From the NCBI GenBank assembly GCA_015178975.1, contig WHVD01000009.1:124001-188000 (forward strand): 64,000 nucleotides of DNA. The letters are read 5' to 3'. Made by a program: the position numbers and the translations under genes. How positions within the stretch are numbered: the first letter of the stretch is position 1; each line of letters begins with the position of its first letter. Positions 20,040-34,600 of the stretch are shown one piece after another. The DNA comes from Hysterangium stoloniferum (taxonomy: Eukaryota > Basidiomycota > Agaricomycetes > Hysterangiales > Hysterangiaceae). A model generated the notes under the pieces. That model was not told the DNA's origin. It searched no databases and was given only the letters and a program-made list of their open reading frames with translations.

Positions 20040-21808
20040 ATGACCTCAGGACAAGTACCGCAAGCCCAATATCAACACTACATACCACGGTTTATTCTGA
20101 GACGATTCCAGGAGAATCCTCTTCATTTCAAGTAAAGCGCAACCGTGTATCTTCTTAGTCCTATGCGTACCAACTGAGGAGTTATCTTTGTAGAACGAAA
20201 GCAGAGAAAAAGAAAGCATACTGGAAAGCCAAGAAAAAAGGAGTCTCTTATGAGACGGTGCTATTTTACGATATAGCAACAGGGACACTTGAGAGCAGAC
20301 CAATCGGAAAAGTCTATGGGGAATTCAACCTCTACCAGGACATTAAGAATGTTGAGGACGTCAACTATGCCGAGAAGAAACTTTCTGCTCTAGAGAGCCA
20401 AGCAGCAGGTATTCTGACCGACATCCACGATTCATTGGATAAAGGGGAATTCTGTATGAAGCGGAAATCCCTTGAAACACTACGGAAGTTCCTCTTTTTA
20501 ATGTGCTATCGATCGTCCTCACTATCACTTACCTATTTGAAAGAGGATCATCCAGAGAACGTACCAATAGCCGAATGGATACATAGATTTAAAGAAATCA
20601 AGGGCCTGGACAGCGATGTGGAGACTTGGTTGCACGGACTTCGTTACCATCTAGACACCCCACACTGTATCTCTGTTGGACAAGTCGAAGCCCTTCAGAG
20701 AAAACATGGTGTCCTGGATCTTCTTTCCATGCTGAAGCTCACAAGAGAGAACATTGAATTGGAGACTTGGCATGCTCTTGATTATTGCAGGTTCGCCGAT
20801 GATGGCTTCTTGGGGCTTTGGGCAGCCCCTGATGGTTCCGAATTTGTTTTGGGACATAACAGCTTCGGCCTATGGGAAGGCCATATAGCCGGATTTCCTG
20901 CAATACATAAACTATATGTTATTAGTCCACGGCTGATGGTGGTGTGGCGGAATAATGTCTGTACTCTTCCTCCGTCCGACGTTTACAGCGATCTTTACCA
21001 TATCCCCATGGAAAAAGATGAACGCGAGTATTCCAATTTCACCGCACCCCACGACAGCGATCAGTTCTGGAGCGCTATGCTTAAATATAGGATGACCCCA
21101 CAGGCCCAAGAGGACAGATTTACTTTCAAAATCACCAAATTATCCCCATCACAAACCTACCTCATTAACGCGGTCCTCCTATTGAACGCTAAAGAAAACG
21201 GGGCAATAACCTTCTTATCAGCAGAGAAGATGCTCGATACGCTTTGTTCGTATGTTTGCTCTGGTGATCGTTGGGTTCGCCAGGACAAATCAAAGTATGA
21301 ACCACTGGTCAGAACCCTACTTCCTATTCACTCAACTGTCCCGACATTGCCGAATCCCACTAGAGACGAACTACTCCAGGTTTTTGTCGCGATCGGAGAC
21401 GTTCTCTTCAACACAAGGTATGATCAAGCCTACGCCATTTACGAGGCTGTAACGAAAACCCCTCCCCTCCAAAATTCAATGTCGCTATCAATCCAAAAGC
21501 TATCTTCAAACATTATCCATCGACAAAAATGTCGCTTTAAAAAAAGACTGCCTCCAAGAGACTTTCAGCCACAACCCAACGCAAAGTTGTCGCCAAAACT
21601 ATCACAACACGATTCTGTTCAGGTAATGAAATCTTTCAAGCTCTTTGTGACAGAGCCCATAGGGATAAAGGTTGAAGAAGACAAATTATCTGAACTCGTT
21701 TTAGATACCAGTTTTATCGGATTTTTGTGGTGGTTGGCCAGGAACAGGCATGACGTGCTCGATATCTCTATGGAAAATTTCAAGTTGGAAGGACGTCTGA
21801 TGATTTGA
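20040..21808 (+). CDS. DUF4238-family protein, two exons
   Basis: Function unknown; the family (DUF4238) is widespread in fungi and bacteria, with no established reaction. Exon 1 is 20040-20131 (start in good context, GCCATGACC) and carries the family's opening HYIPRFILRRF. A 62-base GT-AG intron (20132-20193) follows, then exon 2 (20194-21808) with VYGEFNLYQD, the helical segment with RKFLFLMCYRSS, and HNSFGLWEG ... IHKLYVISPRLMVVW near the middle, as in other members. Total about 568 codons; no signal peptide or membrane span is evident. The frame has no lesion, CpG content is normal, and it sits beside the transposon block without being hit. Family call rests on these recalled motifs. Confidence 0.82.
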
Positions 21809-24800
21809 GCCCAACGTCTACTTTGTAATTACACTAGTAACCTGTGCAGATTGATGCACATACATACAAGACCACGTTACTGAGACCAAGAATGCATCAG
21901 CTATATCCGCCATCTGCAGCCCAAAAGGAGGACAGTACTATTTGACACCAATGTTCCAAATAATCCATATAGTCACGAAGCCTTAAGGACTCTAAAGTAC
22001 CATGCCTTTGCCCCGACAACTGTTAAAAATAATGAATTTTTGGGAGGGATAGAAGTGCAGTCAGTACCCACACTTGGATGATTAGTTGATATGTTACCAA
22101 CAAGTGGGGCCCTTTCGTCTCTTTTACTCGTACAAAGTGCACTGGCTGACATTGCACTAACACCAGAAGAATTTAAATTGCCAAAGTGTGGAGACGGTGC
22201 TTGATATGATTTCCATTTCCTTTTATGACTGATTCCGGGACAGATTCTCGATCTCAATATCCTCTAAAATCTGTGGAATATATCGGATTTTCCCGAGATT
22301 GTTCACATTTTTGGAAAATGTACGGGAAATTCCATATATCCCGAGTGAATTATACAGGCATTTTCAATTTCCAAATCGAACTATGTAAAGTTTTGGGGGG
22401 CCATTCTCATACAGCATGCACAATTAATGCCCTTTGTCGTCTGCTAGCTGATCGCTTGGGAAAACATTACAAGTGTGATACATAATCAGCATTGAGAGTT
22501 TGAATGCCTTCAAAACTTTATGGTTCAATTTGGAAAATGCCCGGGGAATTCCTTATAATATATAAAATATCCGATGTATTTTCAAAAATTTAAACCTTCT
22601 TTATATTTTCCATGGACTTTGGAGGATACTCTGAGATCGAAGTTTGAGCCTCAGCGGGTTGTATCACGAACAGACATGAGAAATCTGAGGCCAGCAACAC
22701 TTTCAAGTTATTAGAAGAAATAACGCGCACGGTTTGCTTCGAGTGCAGATGTGTGGGGCCAGCAATGACAAGGTAATTGCGTCTAGTTTATGTTGAAGGT
22801 ATGTGGATTGAATCAAATATGACATGGTCACAAGGTGCGATAGGCTGAGTACGTGTATAGTAACATCAGGAAAATCCAGATTGACTTAAACCCACTTAAT
22901 GTTTCCTTATAATGAATTATTATTAGGAAGTTAAGTTAGAAATACGATGAATAAGTAGTGTGAATAAGTAGGGTCTTCTGCTTAATTTTGCACTTATGTT
23001 ACTTGATGGGCAATAAGCATCGTAATAAGCATGATAAGTAGACAGTAAGTAGGTTTAAGTCACTCTTGGATATTCCTGATGGCCTACGAGTAACGCTGTG
23101 AAGAACGTTACAATAGTCCATATGCCACGGCGTTGTTGACCTTTACTTGGTTCTGATTTGAGGCCCATTCTATGCAAAGTATATACGTTCATCGAATTCT
23201 CATAGAACATCGCTCTCACGCCGAGCACTGATAATCCTCTCAGCCCGAAGCCCAGGCCAGGATTCCAAGAAGAATCTTCGATGATATTAATAGACTAAAA
23301 TAGCAATATATCCAGTTCGTGTTTGGCACCCCGGTGTTTCGATCGGAAAACACGAGGTGATACGAGGACTTGAAATGCATATCCAAAGTGGACGATTCAG
23401 CATTGGTTTTGCCTGCCGAAGCTCCACAACTAATCACCTTATGCATACCATACCACAGTCATGAATGCAAAAGATACTTGTAATCACACTATAAGAATTA
23501 GACACGAGGTAACAACAAGATATCTCGATATTTGCATGTGGTAGCAGTAGCAAATAGCCAGAGGGGAAAACTACCTAAACAATGAATATATACTATCTAC
23601 TAATATCTATCCCCTTTGGGTAAGGTAAGAAAACAATATATAAGTATATGGGAATGACCGGTGAGCACGATTGGTAAATTAACACGCCTTTAACACATGC
23701 ACATCCCGGTTCGCGCCCTTCCATTAGAATCGAGGGGGGATCCTGAAAGACCCCGGGGTTTGAGTTAAGCGTTACCGCTGTTTAAAGACACCGCCTATAT
23801 TCATTGGGCATAAAGGGACTTTGTATTAATAGTGAAGTAAGTGAATGAGGTTATCTGAAACAGTTCTGAGGGCTAGTACACGTCGCATGGTAGGATGGCG
23901 CGGTGTCGTAGACGTCCTTGCTCGTATGATGCATATCATTAGTCGCTGGAACCTTCTTGGCTCTGGTCATTTAACCTGTATAGTTTGGATAAGGAGAACA
24001 AGGTTTCTTCATCTTCCTACAGTTCTGAATAATTCAAGATGAAATCTTTAAGAAAGGTTGCTTTTTGCAGTCACTACGACGACGGGTGACTGGCCCGAAC
24101 ATGGTGTCGATTGTGTCTACTGGATCGATCAAGTATCAATTTTGAAATTACGTGAACGCGTGTGAACAGAAAGAGAAAAGAGAAACCGGGCTTTAGCCAG
24201 GTATACCGGAACTTGAAAACACTTTGTACCCGACTTGTGGAATGTAGAGGGGCCTGCTAGCACGGGATATATAGTTAGTCTATAAACGAACGAAAGCGGA
24301 CGACCCTGCAGGGGAAAGCAAATTCCACAACTTGATAGAATTTTTGCTGCCGAGACCGAGTTCCCCGCATAGGTGATGGTATCAAAGCCGTGAGTGCATA
24401 GGGATAAGCCAAATGAGGACACCACCCACACCTACATACACCGACAAGGAATAAGCAGTCTAAATGAGGTTGCCGATCTCCTAATCAGATGAAGAATCAT
24501 ACTGCCCAGGAGTGCCCCCAACCTTCTCAGCCACAACAGAACCCTGCTTCTAAACCAGCCATTCTACTGTGTCAGATTATGATCAGGCTTCTCTAGCAAT
24601 GACAGGAACGCTTTTGAAATATAATGGGACAAAGGTACTAAATAAATAAAATAAACTTTTAGTTATGCAATGGGAATAGCAAACTGGAATGTAAACTACT
24701 ATGGCGTAGACGATCGAAAGGAAATATATTACAAGGACCGTATGTCCGACACGCTATTTGCTTTGAATTCAACTTTTACTATTTTTTGAAACCGTTATAC

Positions 24801-27800
24801 ATACATAATGCATCCGTCGATCGGTGGTCTGGGTGAGCAGGACTGTATCATGGGATACATCAGTCTGTTCAGCCCGGATATTGAGATGATCTCGGTGTCA
24901 GTATATTCTCGAGTCAATGGGTAAATTATAGTTTGGTTATATGAGTACTAGTATAAGTCCGGAAGCCCATCCAACCGCAATGTTGAGCCTGTTCTCCGGT
25001 CTTCCGTACCTAAGAAGGAGCGTACTCGCGAGTCATTTTTCACACCCATAGCCCTGATGGCGGCCAAAAAAAAGAAGAAGAACTGGTGGTCGGGGGGCAA
25101 TCCTCACATTGGTTCCGATGGTTCTTGGCATACGGCGCGCGCTGTGCGTTGTGCGATCTCTCTGTATCACTTGCGGGATGGTTGACACCACCACATGGCT
25201 CTTTCTTTAACACACATTTGATATAATGCAAAGTTTCTGAAGTACAGTCGTGCATTGGAGAGCAAGGATAAACGTGTCCGAGACGTCCGGTAACAAGACG
25301 CCCCCGAGTCAATTTACGGTTTAGACGTACACCCTTTTCTAGCACCATGACAGCTACTTCCGTATATTCCTTTATGCGGTTTGTACCCACACTGGGTATC
25401 ACCCCTTGGTCCATCTAATTTTGTATATTCCACATTTCTAATGATCCTCCGGAGTCCGAAACAGCGACGGAATCTTCGATAGTACATGCGCCTTCCTGAA
25501 GTTACCGCTTGGCGAAGCTTTTCTCCTCTTCTACTCGAATTCTTGGAACCGAAGAAGGACAAGCGTGAATGTGAAATTTCACGGATGTTTTACCTTTCTC
25601 AATTAATTTCCCCACACCACACTTGGTGATCCCGCTAACGTATGGAGCCGATGTATGGTCAAGTTCTATTGCCCGCCACCGTAAACTGCGCATGTCGTGC
25701 CCATCTTGAACCGTATAGCTACTTTTCGAATGTGAGTATCAATAGCGATGTTGTTGTATTTATAAGCTTACTATCAATCCTAGCACTTCTATGCCTAATT
25801 CCATCATCCACAAGCCCCCTATAGGACAGTCCTATTTTTTTTTCTCTACACCTTGCATCACTCCGGCGGTGAAGGTGTGCCGTTGCACTTCGGCATCTGC
25901 TGGCCACATCTGGAAGTTTTAAAACGAAGCAAGTCATCGTCCCTGACGGCTTCGATCCCTGTTACCCTTATGGCTATGTGACATGGCCCAAAATAGACTT
26001 ACGATTATTATCTGGCGTCCCTCACTCTCGTTTACCTGCCATTTCAATGTATCGCCATAAGTGGGCAAATTTTGAAAGCTCGGAACTATGAATTTCACTA
26101 TGTGGTCCTCTCAAGACACCTATCTTATCGGGAACATCAGCGAGAGGCAATTTATGTCCTTATCATCCCCCTATTTCTCTGTCTCCCGATTCCCCGATTC
26201 CCTTGCCTCCCCGCTGTTCTGCCCCCCTCCCCCCCATTTCTCTGTCTTCCGATTCCTCGAACTCCTTGTATCCCATTCTGATTATTTACATTCGGCAGTG
26301 CTGCCACTTTCTCCATCACTCACTGATTTTTCTTGTGAAACTATACGTCTGACTCTCCTTTGCGTGCATATATGATATCTTACTCTAACAGCAAAGCCTT
26401 CGAAGGCAAACCCGGTCACTCCTTCCCTTTTACGGACACCAATATATTGTTTGTCTCCGATGACACCAGGGATATGCCATGTGAAGAGAGAAGTGTGGCG
26501 TCCCTAACCTAACCGATCGGCTGCCTGTGTCAGGCGCCCATCCTACTCCACATTTAGATGAGCATCTTAGGTTACACAGGCTAGCTGTGTAAACGGTGTG
26601 GATTCTTATCCGTCGTACTTGTTATCATATACTTTCTCCGAACATGCTCTTTTCGCCTAGTGGTACATATAGCGTTCCCGCATTACAGTAATTGTGCCCG
26701 TCAATCACACATTGATTGAACTCGGAGGCACGGCAGATAGGAAGAGGTGCGTGGAAAAATCAAGCAAATGGAAGCCAATCGCGGATTGAATTGCTCCTTA
26801 CAACGGGCTTCGAGGTGGTTCTCAGCCTGAATCACACTGATGCCAAAGATTCCCACTGTCAATTACAATGATGCTGATGTGATGATATCATACCTACATA
26901 CACGCCAAGTGGGAATATGCATGCCGTGCGGTACGTATACTCATAATCAAACGCCGGGCTCCTGCTAGCCTGTTACGTCTTGACACGCAGTCAGTGGCCC
27001 TGTGACCAGAACGCTGCTGTCACTGGAATATGCGGGATGGCACAGAAGCCGGTATTCAGTGAAACTTGGTTTCCTACTAGCTCATCTATCCTTTGCGTCG
27101 CCACCAGATATTCGGAAAAACGACTGAAATCGAAAAGATCCGTTTGTGCTCCAATGTAGAAACCATATTGCGCAGCTAAAGAGAACTCTTGTGACAACGC
27201 CACTCCTAGTTTATATTGATATCTACCTAAAAGAGAACTACAGGTAGAACAAGTAACATACTAATAATTATTCGTACGAAAACCTTTTCTTAGTACGCTC
27301 TTGATCGTATTTGGGGTCGCGCACGCGACGATGAATTGTACAGGTGAGTCGTATTGACATATGCTGCGTACAAGCATATAATCCAAGTTTATATAACGCT
27401 TCTATTCTTCAGCAACGTATCCTCACTGTATCACCAAAAAGGAGGCAATGTTATATTTACTAAAGTTCACGTAGCGCGTAAACTGAATGCTCTGCTGAAA
27501 ATCCATCGCCTGATGTGATGGTCGTTCCTGTCCCGTATAAATATAAACATAACCCCTGTGCCTTCGTGTTGCATAGCTGTCAGAAGTCTAACTAGGAAAT
27601 GAGACAATATTTATGCTACCAGACACCGTACGTTTGTGGATAGTTCAATTGCGAGGAATGTTGCACCGCCAGTGGTTGGCACACAGGGCAGGGCATGCAG
27701 TGCATTGGACCGAACCGGGGCCAGCTATAATAGTTCAATTATTACAACTGCCACCTGCAGCTGGTCGTACGTGAGCGTGAACCAACCAATTTAATTTTCT

Positions 27801-30359
27801 TTCTCGCTTGGAGGATGCACTGCGCCGCATTCCACACAAACCCGGATTTAACGCACCGGAATTTATAGTCTATCTCACGTGGTGTAGCTGGCGACGCCCC
27901 CGCACTGGGCTCTCAATGGTCCAAAATACTCATGTGTGTGCTTCTAAACCGATTCGGAGAACTTTGTGGTCTGTTGATAGCTGTTCAGGACAGCAATATC
28001 ACTGATTTCGTGCCTTGTATATGAAAAAAAATGTCTTTTTTCAACCTTGAGCGGGGAGGAGCAAGGTACATTAATTAACAACACGGCTGTAGATCGCCCC
28101 CCCACGATATGGAAACGCATGGAGTCGCAACCTACCATCTCTTTCCTAACCTGGAATGTCAATCCACGTGTCGTCCATAATTGAAAGGCTGTGCAAGCAA
28201 GGCTCTCAGCTGGATGCCGCCACCCGACATGTGTTCCTACCGAATTCTCACCCTATTTGATAACATGGTTACAATAACCTGGGCGCCGTGATAACTAAAA
28301 TGCACTGATACAGCACGATTTCTGGATGACTATTTTCGGCGATCCACTCCACGGTCAGGCGTGTTTCTCTTTTGCTTGAAGCGGAGCGGAGGTACGACCT
28401 AAGCGGAGGTGCGAAATGCTGGATCAAAGCGATTTTCAGCACAGTCAATGGGTTCAGAGTTACTTTTCAGTTGAAATTTCTGAACGCCGTTGAAAATGGA
28501 GAAGCGACTATAGAAGGAATACAGGTCTAAGACAATGTACGGCGAATTTTTGGTGAAAACTTAAAGGCGTTTAATAACACTAAGCACTGGTTATGAGGTC
28601 GCGTAAGTACTTGATGATGTACTAGTGTAGGGCACGTATTATTGTACACCAGTGGCGCTTGGGTTTTGACACACTTGATTTCCCCCCAACTCAATGGTCC
28701 TAAAATAGGATGTTAAAGGTCTAATGAGTACTTATTCCATGTTAACGAAAAGGACTCCAGTTGACTGTAAACCTGGAATATAAGCGCAAAACTATATATC
28801 ATCCATGTAGTGATCATATCCTCCTCACAATTGTGGGCTTTTGCATTTATTTTCTCCACCTTTGAAGATCACGGAGACACAGCTCATCGAAGAGTAACAG
28901 CTCGGCTACATCAGGTGATAAGCCGCTTTTCTCGGATTACCATTATTGTGGCATTCGATCGAATGATCGCGGATGGCATACAGGTATGCAGCTGCAAACG
29001 GTCTGTTCGGAAAGCTACAGTACCAAATTGACGGTGCTCAGCACGTACTCTTACTTACGTCACGAGGACATCGCTCCATTGAGTGAGAAACGTCAAATAT
29101 AACCGACAACCCGGCGCTCGATCTAATCTGGTTGAACACCAGAACAAAGGAAGGGAAACCAGCCATTGAACCGGCGATTTGCAATTTTCAGTTCTTTCGG
29201 TGTTGAGCCGTGTAAACCGCAAGCCGCATTATTTGTCATGTCTGCTACTCCATCCTAATGATCAAGAGATTTAAACAAAAGCACGCCTGATCAGAGGGAT
29301 CTTTCAAACCAACAATCATCTGATCCTCTCCGCTGATTTGGGCATACGGGTTTATGAGTGTTTATTACCGCACGTACATCTTGGATTGGACATTATCCGA
29401 TTCGGACTGACTTGTTGAATGTAGAGGCACCGCATGTATCTAAGCATTTGTCAACGTCGGCTATCGACACGACAGGCCAATATCAAATGGCGGACAATTT
29501 GGCAATCAAAGACCATCATTTCAAAATCCAACACGACGGATCATACTCTCATACTAGCCCTATAGCCAACTCTTTTATATCTCTTACCCTTCATATGCGT
29601 ATTTTCGGGGGGGGGGGCAGCCCGGCCGTGGCACCACTGTCGCCAAAGGTGCCAAATATTAGCCTAAAGTTGATTGGGGTGGGCTGCATAATATAGGCCA
29701 CAAGCGAACCACACTAGAATCACTGCAGGGTCTAAGAGGCAAGTGCGATCATTCTCGGACTCACCGCCACCATGGGAAGCTCCCAATTACATAACTTTGA
29801 AAACGCATCACGTAACAACAACACCAATTCACGAGACGAGATAAAACGCCATGAGATAATATCCCCTGAGGGTGAAAGGGACAAAAACGCTTTGTGCAAT
29901 CAATCTGAGTCAGGAGGGTTGAACAATGCATCCAGGAACGACACCTCGTAGACGCTATCCTGAGTTATTTTTTGCTTAAAGAAAATCAAAGGTCGTTGTA
30001 AAAATGCAATATATACACCCCCATGAATCTATGTTAACTTTCTGCCCATGAAACTTAACTCTATCGTACAGACATTTCATTGCACATAGCATATTGGAGC
30101 AGAGCGAGGTGTGTATAACGTTGAAAACGAAACAGAAAATCATGAGTAGGTGAAACAAGACGAAAGTGCAGTGGAGAAAGGGGAAAAAGTACACCGTCCG
30201 ATCCAATAATACAATACAAAGATAAGAGGCGGGGTAATAAATTAGATAAGGACGAAAGACACAGGACGCAGGGGGGGTGTTGCGTGTGCGTGCGTAGTTT
30301 TCGACGGGGGGATAGATGAAGAGACAGGTAGTAAGGTAAACGCCACCTGGGAGTTACCT
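21809..30359. other. 8.5 kb without a recognisable gene or repeat
   Basis: Short open frames only (none above ~125 codons), none resembling a protein family I know, and none linked by convincing splice sites. No LTR or Tc1-like repeat of the window occurs. CpG dinucleotides are common, unlike the transposon blocks. An intron-rich gene such as the GST further right could be hidden here. Around 22900-23050 AATAAGTAG-like words recur. Confidence 0.4.
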
Positions 30360-31640
30360 CTACCTCTCTCTCCTAGTTGGACGCTGAGCCTTTTGTTCCC
30401 AAGAGCGTGCATCTTCTCCGTCCTTCCATCCACCGTCTGCCGTACGTTCAAAGTCCCCGTCTTTGTAACCATATCTAAGAAGCGATGCATCAGAAATTGT
30501 TCTCCTGCTTAACACGATATTTTTCTCACCTTTCCTCTAGTAGTCGTAGAAGGCCATTCCTCAGGGCGGGATCCATACGGACGCTCTCGCCCGGCCAGAA
30601 GGCTCCAACACCGTTGCGAGCAAGCGATTCCTCAAATAGGGCCTCACGATACTAAAGAACAAACCCATCAGAGCCAAGTTAAAATAATAATAAAAACTAG
30701 TGCCACTGACAGTACACCCGCAGTTCAATGTCTCGCTTGGGGCCATTCTTGGGGGATAGGCCCGCCTTTCCCTCCTTGAATCGTGCCACGCACATAGTGC
30801 ATTCCCCGCCCTGTTCAACGCGCAAAAGCGCTTTGTCCTCGCCATTGTTCGGAGGTTCCAATCGGGAGGAGGGGGGCCGATGTGTGGGTTGTATGGGGGA
30901 CTGGCATGTGAAGCGGGAGTGTATACTTGGAAGGGGTGGTCGTGACCGGTGGAGCGGGCCTGCGTGGGTGTGAAAGTATTGATGAACTCAGGCTCGTTTC
31001 CGTTGTTGTGGGTGCTTGGACGGCGGTTTGCCTCGAGCTCGGCGGCACGGAACCGAGCAAGATCGGAGACGAATTCAAGGTCTCTTATTCTGTCGCGGAG
31101 TTGAACCACCAGGGCGCGAGCATCTTCAAGAGACAGATCTTCCGGAGGTGGTGTGTCAGATGCCGAGGCGCTCGGCTGAAAGGTGTGTTGTGGTAGCGGG
31201 TTGTCGTAGGTGAAGGGGGGGCTGTCCTCTAGGCCATCCATGCCACGTCTCGGAATGACTGGACTGGCGAGACCAAATGTGTGGTTGAAAGGATCGTGCA
31301 CGTATTGAAAACTGGTGTTCGAGCTCGGGCTGGACTCCGGGTCGGATGGTAACAGAGTGCTACTCATCATTGGACTCGGAGATGCCGAGTCGTTCCAAGA
31401 GAGGCCGCGTCCAAGTGAGTGCGCTGGGAAGGAATATGGAGGACCTTGCAATAAAGAGGGGGACTGAGAGTGGGTGCGGGAGCCGGAGAAGGTCTGGCGA
31501 CGGGGCTGGTGGTAAGGTTCGTAGCGTCTCGAGCCAGACTCGAATGGGCCCGTGAAGGAGAAGGGAGGGGGTGGGGAGCTTACTGTGGCTCTGCGAGGGT
31601 GATCACGAATTATTGGCTGGGAGTTATCGATGGAGACCAT
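30360..31640 (-). CDS. Conserved basidiomycete protein of unknown function, three exons
   Basis: Exon 1 is 31640-30711, exon 2 30651-30530, exon 3 30474-30360; introns of 59 and 55 bases with GT-AG ends. The 1167 bases give 388 codons plus stop. The first half is Ser/Pro-rich and probably disordered; a predicted coiled coil follows (EDARALVVQLRDRIRDLEF ... AAELEANRR, about residues 165-205). The second half is compact: ARTKRFCALNRAGNALCAWHDSRRERR with NCGCT, then across the intron EALFEESLARNGVG and SVRMDPALRNGLLRLLEER, then YGYKDGDFER. I recall the same C-terminal block in other basidiomycete hypothetical proteins. Cys/His residues (CALN, CAWHD, CGC) could bind metal. Spliced frame continuity across both introns is strong support that it is a working gene. 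Confidence 0.8.
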
Positions 31641-34600
31641 GTTGGGTTCGAGGATGGTGAGGGGGTTAGGACTTTGATCGAGAGCTTAAGTACAGTTCGT
31701 GAATGATCGATTCGGCAAAACATGGAAATATATATGATAACCTTAACATAATTAACTAAAATGATAATCACAGACAGACGCTGTGCAATGCTGCTTCTTC
31801 TTTGATCAGAGCAACCTAGAGAGTCACACCGTGCGAATTAAGACGTTTTCCTGAGCGGAGCTCAAACATTCTTTCGCACAGCGCCCAAAGATGGTCCCGC
31901 GGGTTCATCGCTATCTCAGATTATGATCGATCGGTGCCAGGATCCAATATTCAACGTCAAAGAATTCGATCGCCTTTCCTCTCATTGAGTCCCCGCCATT
32001 TTGCTCGTCATGAGGACCCCGTGTCTGGGGAGGTGGCTGCAGACTTGCACGAAACCGGCCATGTTGCTCTTGATCCCCTATGCAACTTCCCGTTTGGAAT
32101 CCTCAATACCACTTTCGTCTTATGAAGAAGGCGCTTGCATTGGCAAATTCACATTAGGCGTAAATGTCTCAGGCAGACATCGCGTTTGAAAATTATTAAG
32201 GACTCCAGGAGGCGAGGTCCAGCTATCCTCTTGTCGCCTTAAAGCTCCACTTCAGTGCCATGCTACTTCACCAAGTCACTCTGCTTCTTGCTGTTTCCAC
32301 TGACCTCCTGACCTCCTGACCTCATCCTCCTCGACTCTCCGTGACAACATCACATCTGTGCCCTGAGTCTGTGGTTGAAACACAACATATCTGGACAGTC
32401 AGATGGAGGAAGATATCTTAGAAATGTATGTTTGACCTCCACGGCGTATTAATTAATGTCAAGGTCACAGGCAGTGCGCTCCAGGTGCTTAATTTCATAG
32501 GGAAAACGTGTTAGTAGCCCGAAAGAGAGCATACTAGCCAATTTAACGAGGACACATCCTTGCCAAAGTTGGAAAGCCGTATCGTACTGCAAAATTCTGC
32601 CAGAATAATATGCAAAATGCCTGACAGATTTGTTTTACACAGGGATTAAAAACGACCATCTCTTTGCTCCAAAAAACAAAAACCTGATGAAGCCAATAGC
32701 ATGAAGAGAATTTGCAACAGCCCCTATGAATTGTAGGGGCTGAGCCAGGGCACTTTTTCAATAAATGCGTGCCAGGCAGAATACCAGCCATGTGGAGGCT
32801 ATTGGAAATTACTTACAGACTCTCACGCCATATACTCTAGTATTGATTTCTTGCCGATATTGGAGATCACGCGATAATCCACAAAGTTCAGAACTATATA
32901 CGTTCTTCATCGTTCTGGTGCACAGCTTAAAACCATCACCATTGTACATGTTTGCAGAGAGTCGGATACACCAAAGCGTTGTACATGTACAGCCACAATT
33001 CGACGAGGTAATAGAACGGGAGAATTCGAGCTAGTAGTTTCAAGAGAAGTGCGAGATTCGTACCTTTCATGTACTCATTGTATTATGAGCTCTGAGAACG
33101 GAATGTGTTTAATGGAGTGACTTCAGCTTGGATATCGACATTTCAACAGGATATCATCAAGCCGCTACAAACTTACGCTCACTGAAAGGACAGACAAAAT
33201 GGGAACGTGCGATGATCTGGAGTAATAGCCAAGCGTAGTGGGGTGGGTCCCTTGTTCTAGGCATCGGATACCCCACTGCACAGTTTGAGGTCAGTGCCCG
33301 GTAAAAACTTCATAGCCAATAATAAGTTAACCGAATTAACGCGTTGTTGTCATACATCGCCAGAAAGTCAAAGTCAAGGTAAGCCAACGCGTTTTGACAG
33401 AAGCATAAATTAGCCAGGATGAGGGAAGCTATCCGATGACAGAGGTATCCGGAGTCTTAATCCTGCCTGAACACGCGGATCCAATGACCTTCCAATTCTT
33501 AATGCGTCCAAGTGACTTTAGATCTTCTAATCAAATTCTGCATTCACAGCCTCCGAACCTGATATCGACCATAACGTTACGCCTGCATGCTGTGCTTTAC
33601 GTCCAGTCTTCTCACACAATTTATTCACGCGTGAACCCTAGCCTCAGGATACTTAGGGTATCGGCCTGTAAATTTCTGCAGCCATCTAATACAGCCTAAG
33701 AACCCAAGCTCGGGACGCTAAGGCAATGCCTATCACTATTGAAGGCTTTGCTCACTGGATCTGATACCAAATCTAGCCGTGGGATTCATGTCCTTCTTCA
33801 TTTTGCGCCAGGCTCTTCGTGGGACCCGGAGGTATAAAAGCGCGTTCCGGGCTTTGTCTGGAGTCCATTTCATCATTCCATACTATTTATGGCTCAACAC
33901 GAAGTAATCTATGGGGGTGGTGCATGCCCATTACACGTGTTCTTGGTCCGTATTTGCAGACTTTCTTTTTTGGATCTTCAATGCACCGCCTGCGTTCTTT
34001 CCTTGTTGCCTCACCGGGACTTTGCTGCAGCTGATGGAGTGCAAGAAGACGTATCCATTAAATCAGTCAATAGTTGTCTCGATTTCACACACCATAATTA
34101 ATTCATTAGAAGCACTAATTTATTCATCTCTGGTCCATCCTTACGTTCCGGTTAAATCTTCTATCATTCACCTTTCGCAAGGTCCGATCCGATGGACATT
34201 GAACCGAGCATAGGAACTGTCTTCCTTACCTGGCCAAGTTTGTGTTAGTATTTATCGTCTAGTGCCATTTGTAAGTGTGATACGAGCGTTTTGATCATCT
34301 TTAGAAGCAGAACTAATCAGCATTCCCCTGTTCGACAATGATTGAGTAAAATATCTTAACACCAGTGCAAATCGGATCACATCATTCGAGTGAATTCATC
34401 CAATCTCGTTTCTCCGCTTCATCAACCCGGGCTGCTTCCCGATCTGATGTATGATGGGAAGCTTTACGTGATGGCAAGCTTTACGATTCTAGGGCACTTG
34501 TTATGGGAGGCGATCTATGAGTAGAAAGGCAGTAAATCTGTAATGCCATGTTAACAAGCGAGGATAAGAGTGGTCAGACATTGTTTCCCCACCTTGTTTA

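Noticed and set aside
25040-25414. 124-codon minus-strand frame in the repeat-free interval
   Set aside because: Composition looks random and it overlaps other equally plausible frames.
25940-25970. tRNA-like TTCGATCCC box
   Set aside because: No acceptor or anticodon stems could be built around it.
29600-29625. Run of G bases
   Set aside because: Isolated homopolymer; no quadruplex-like spacing beyond the run itself.
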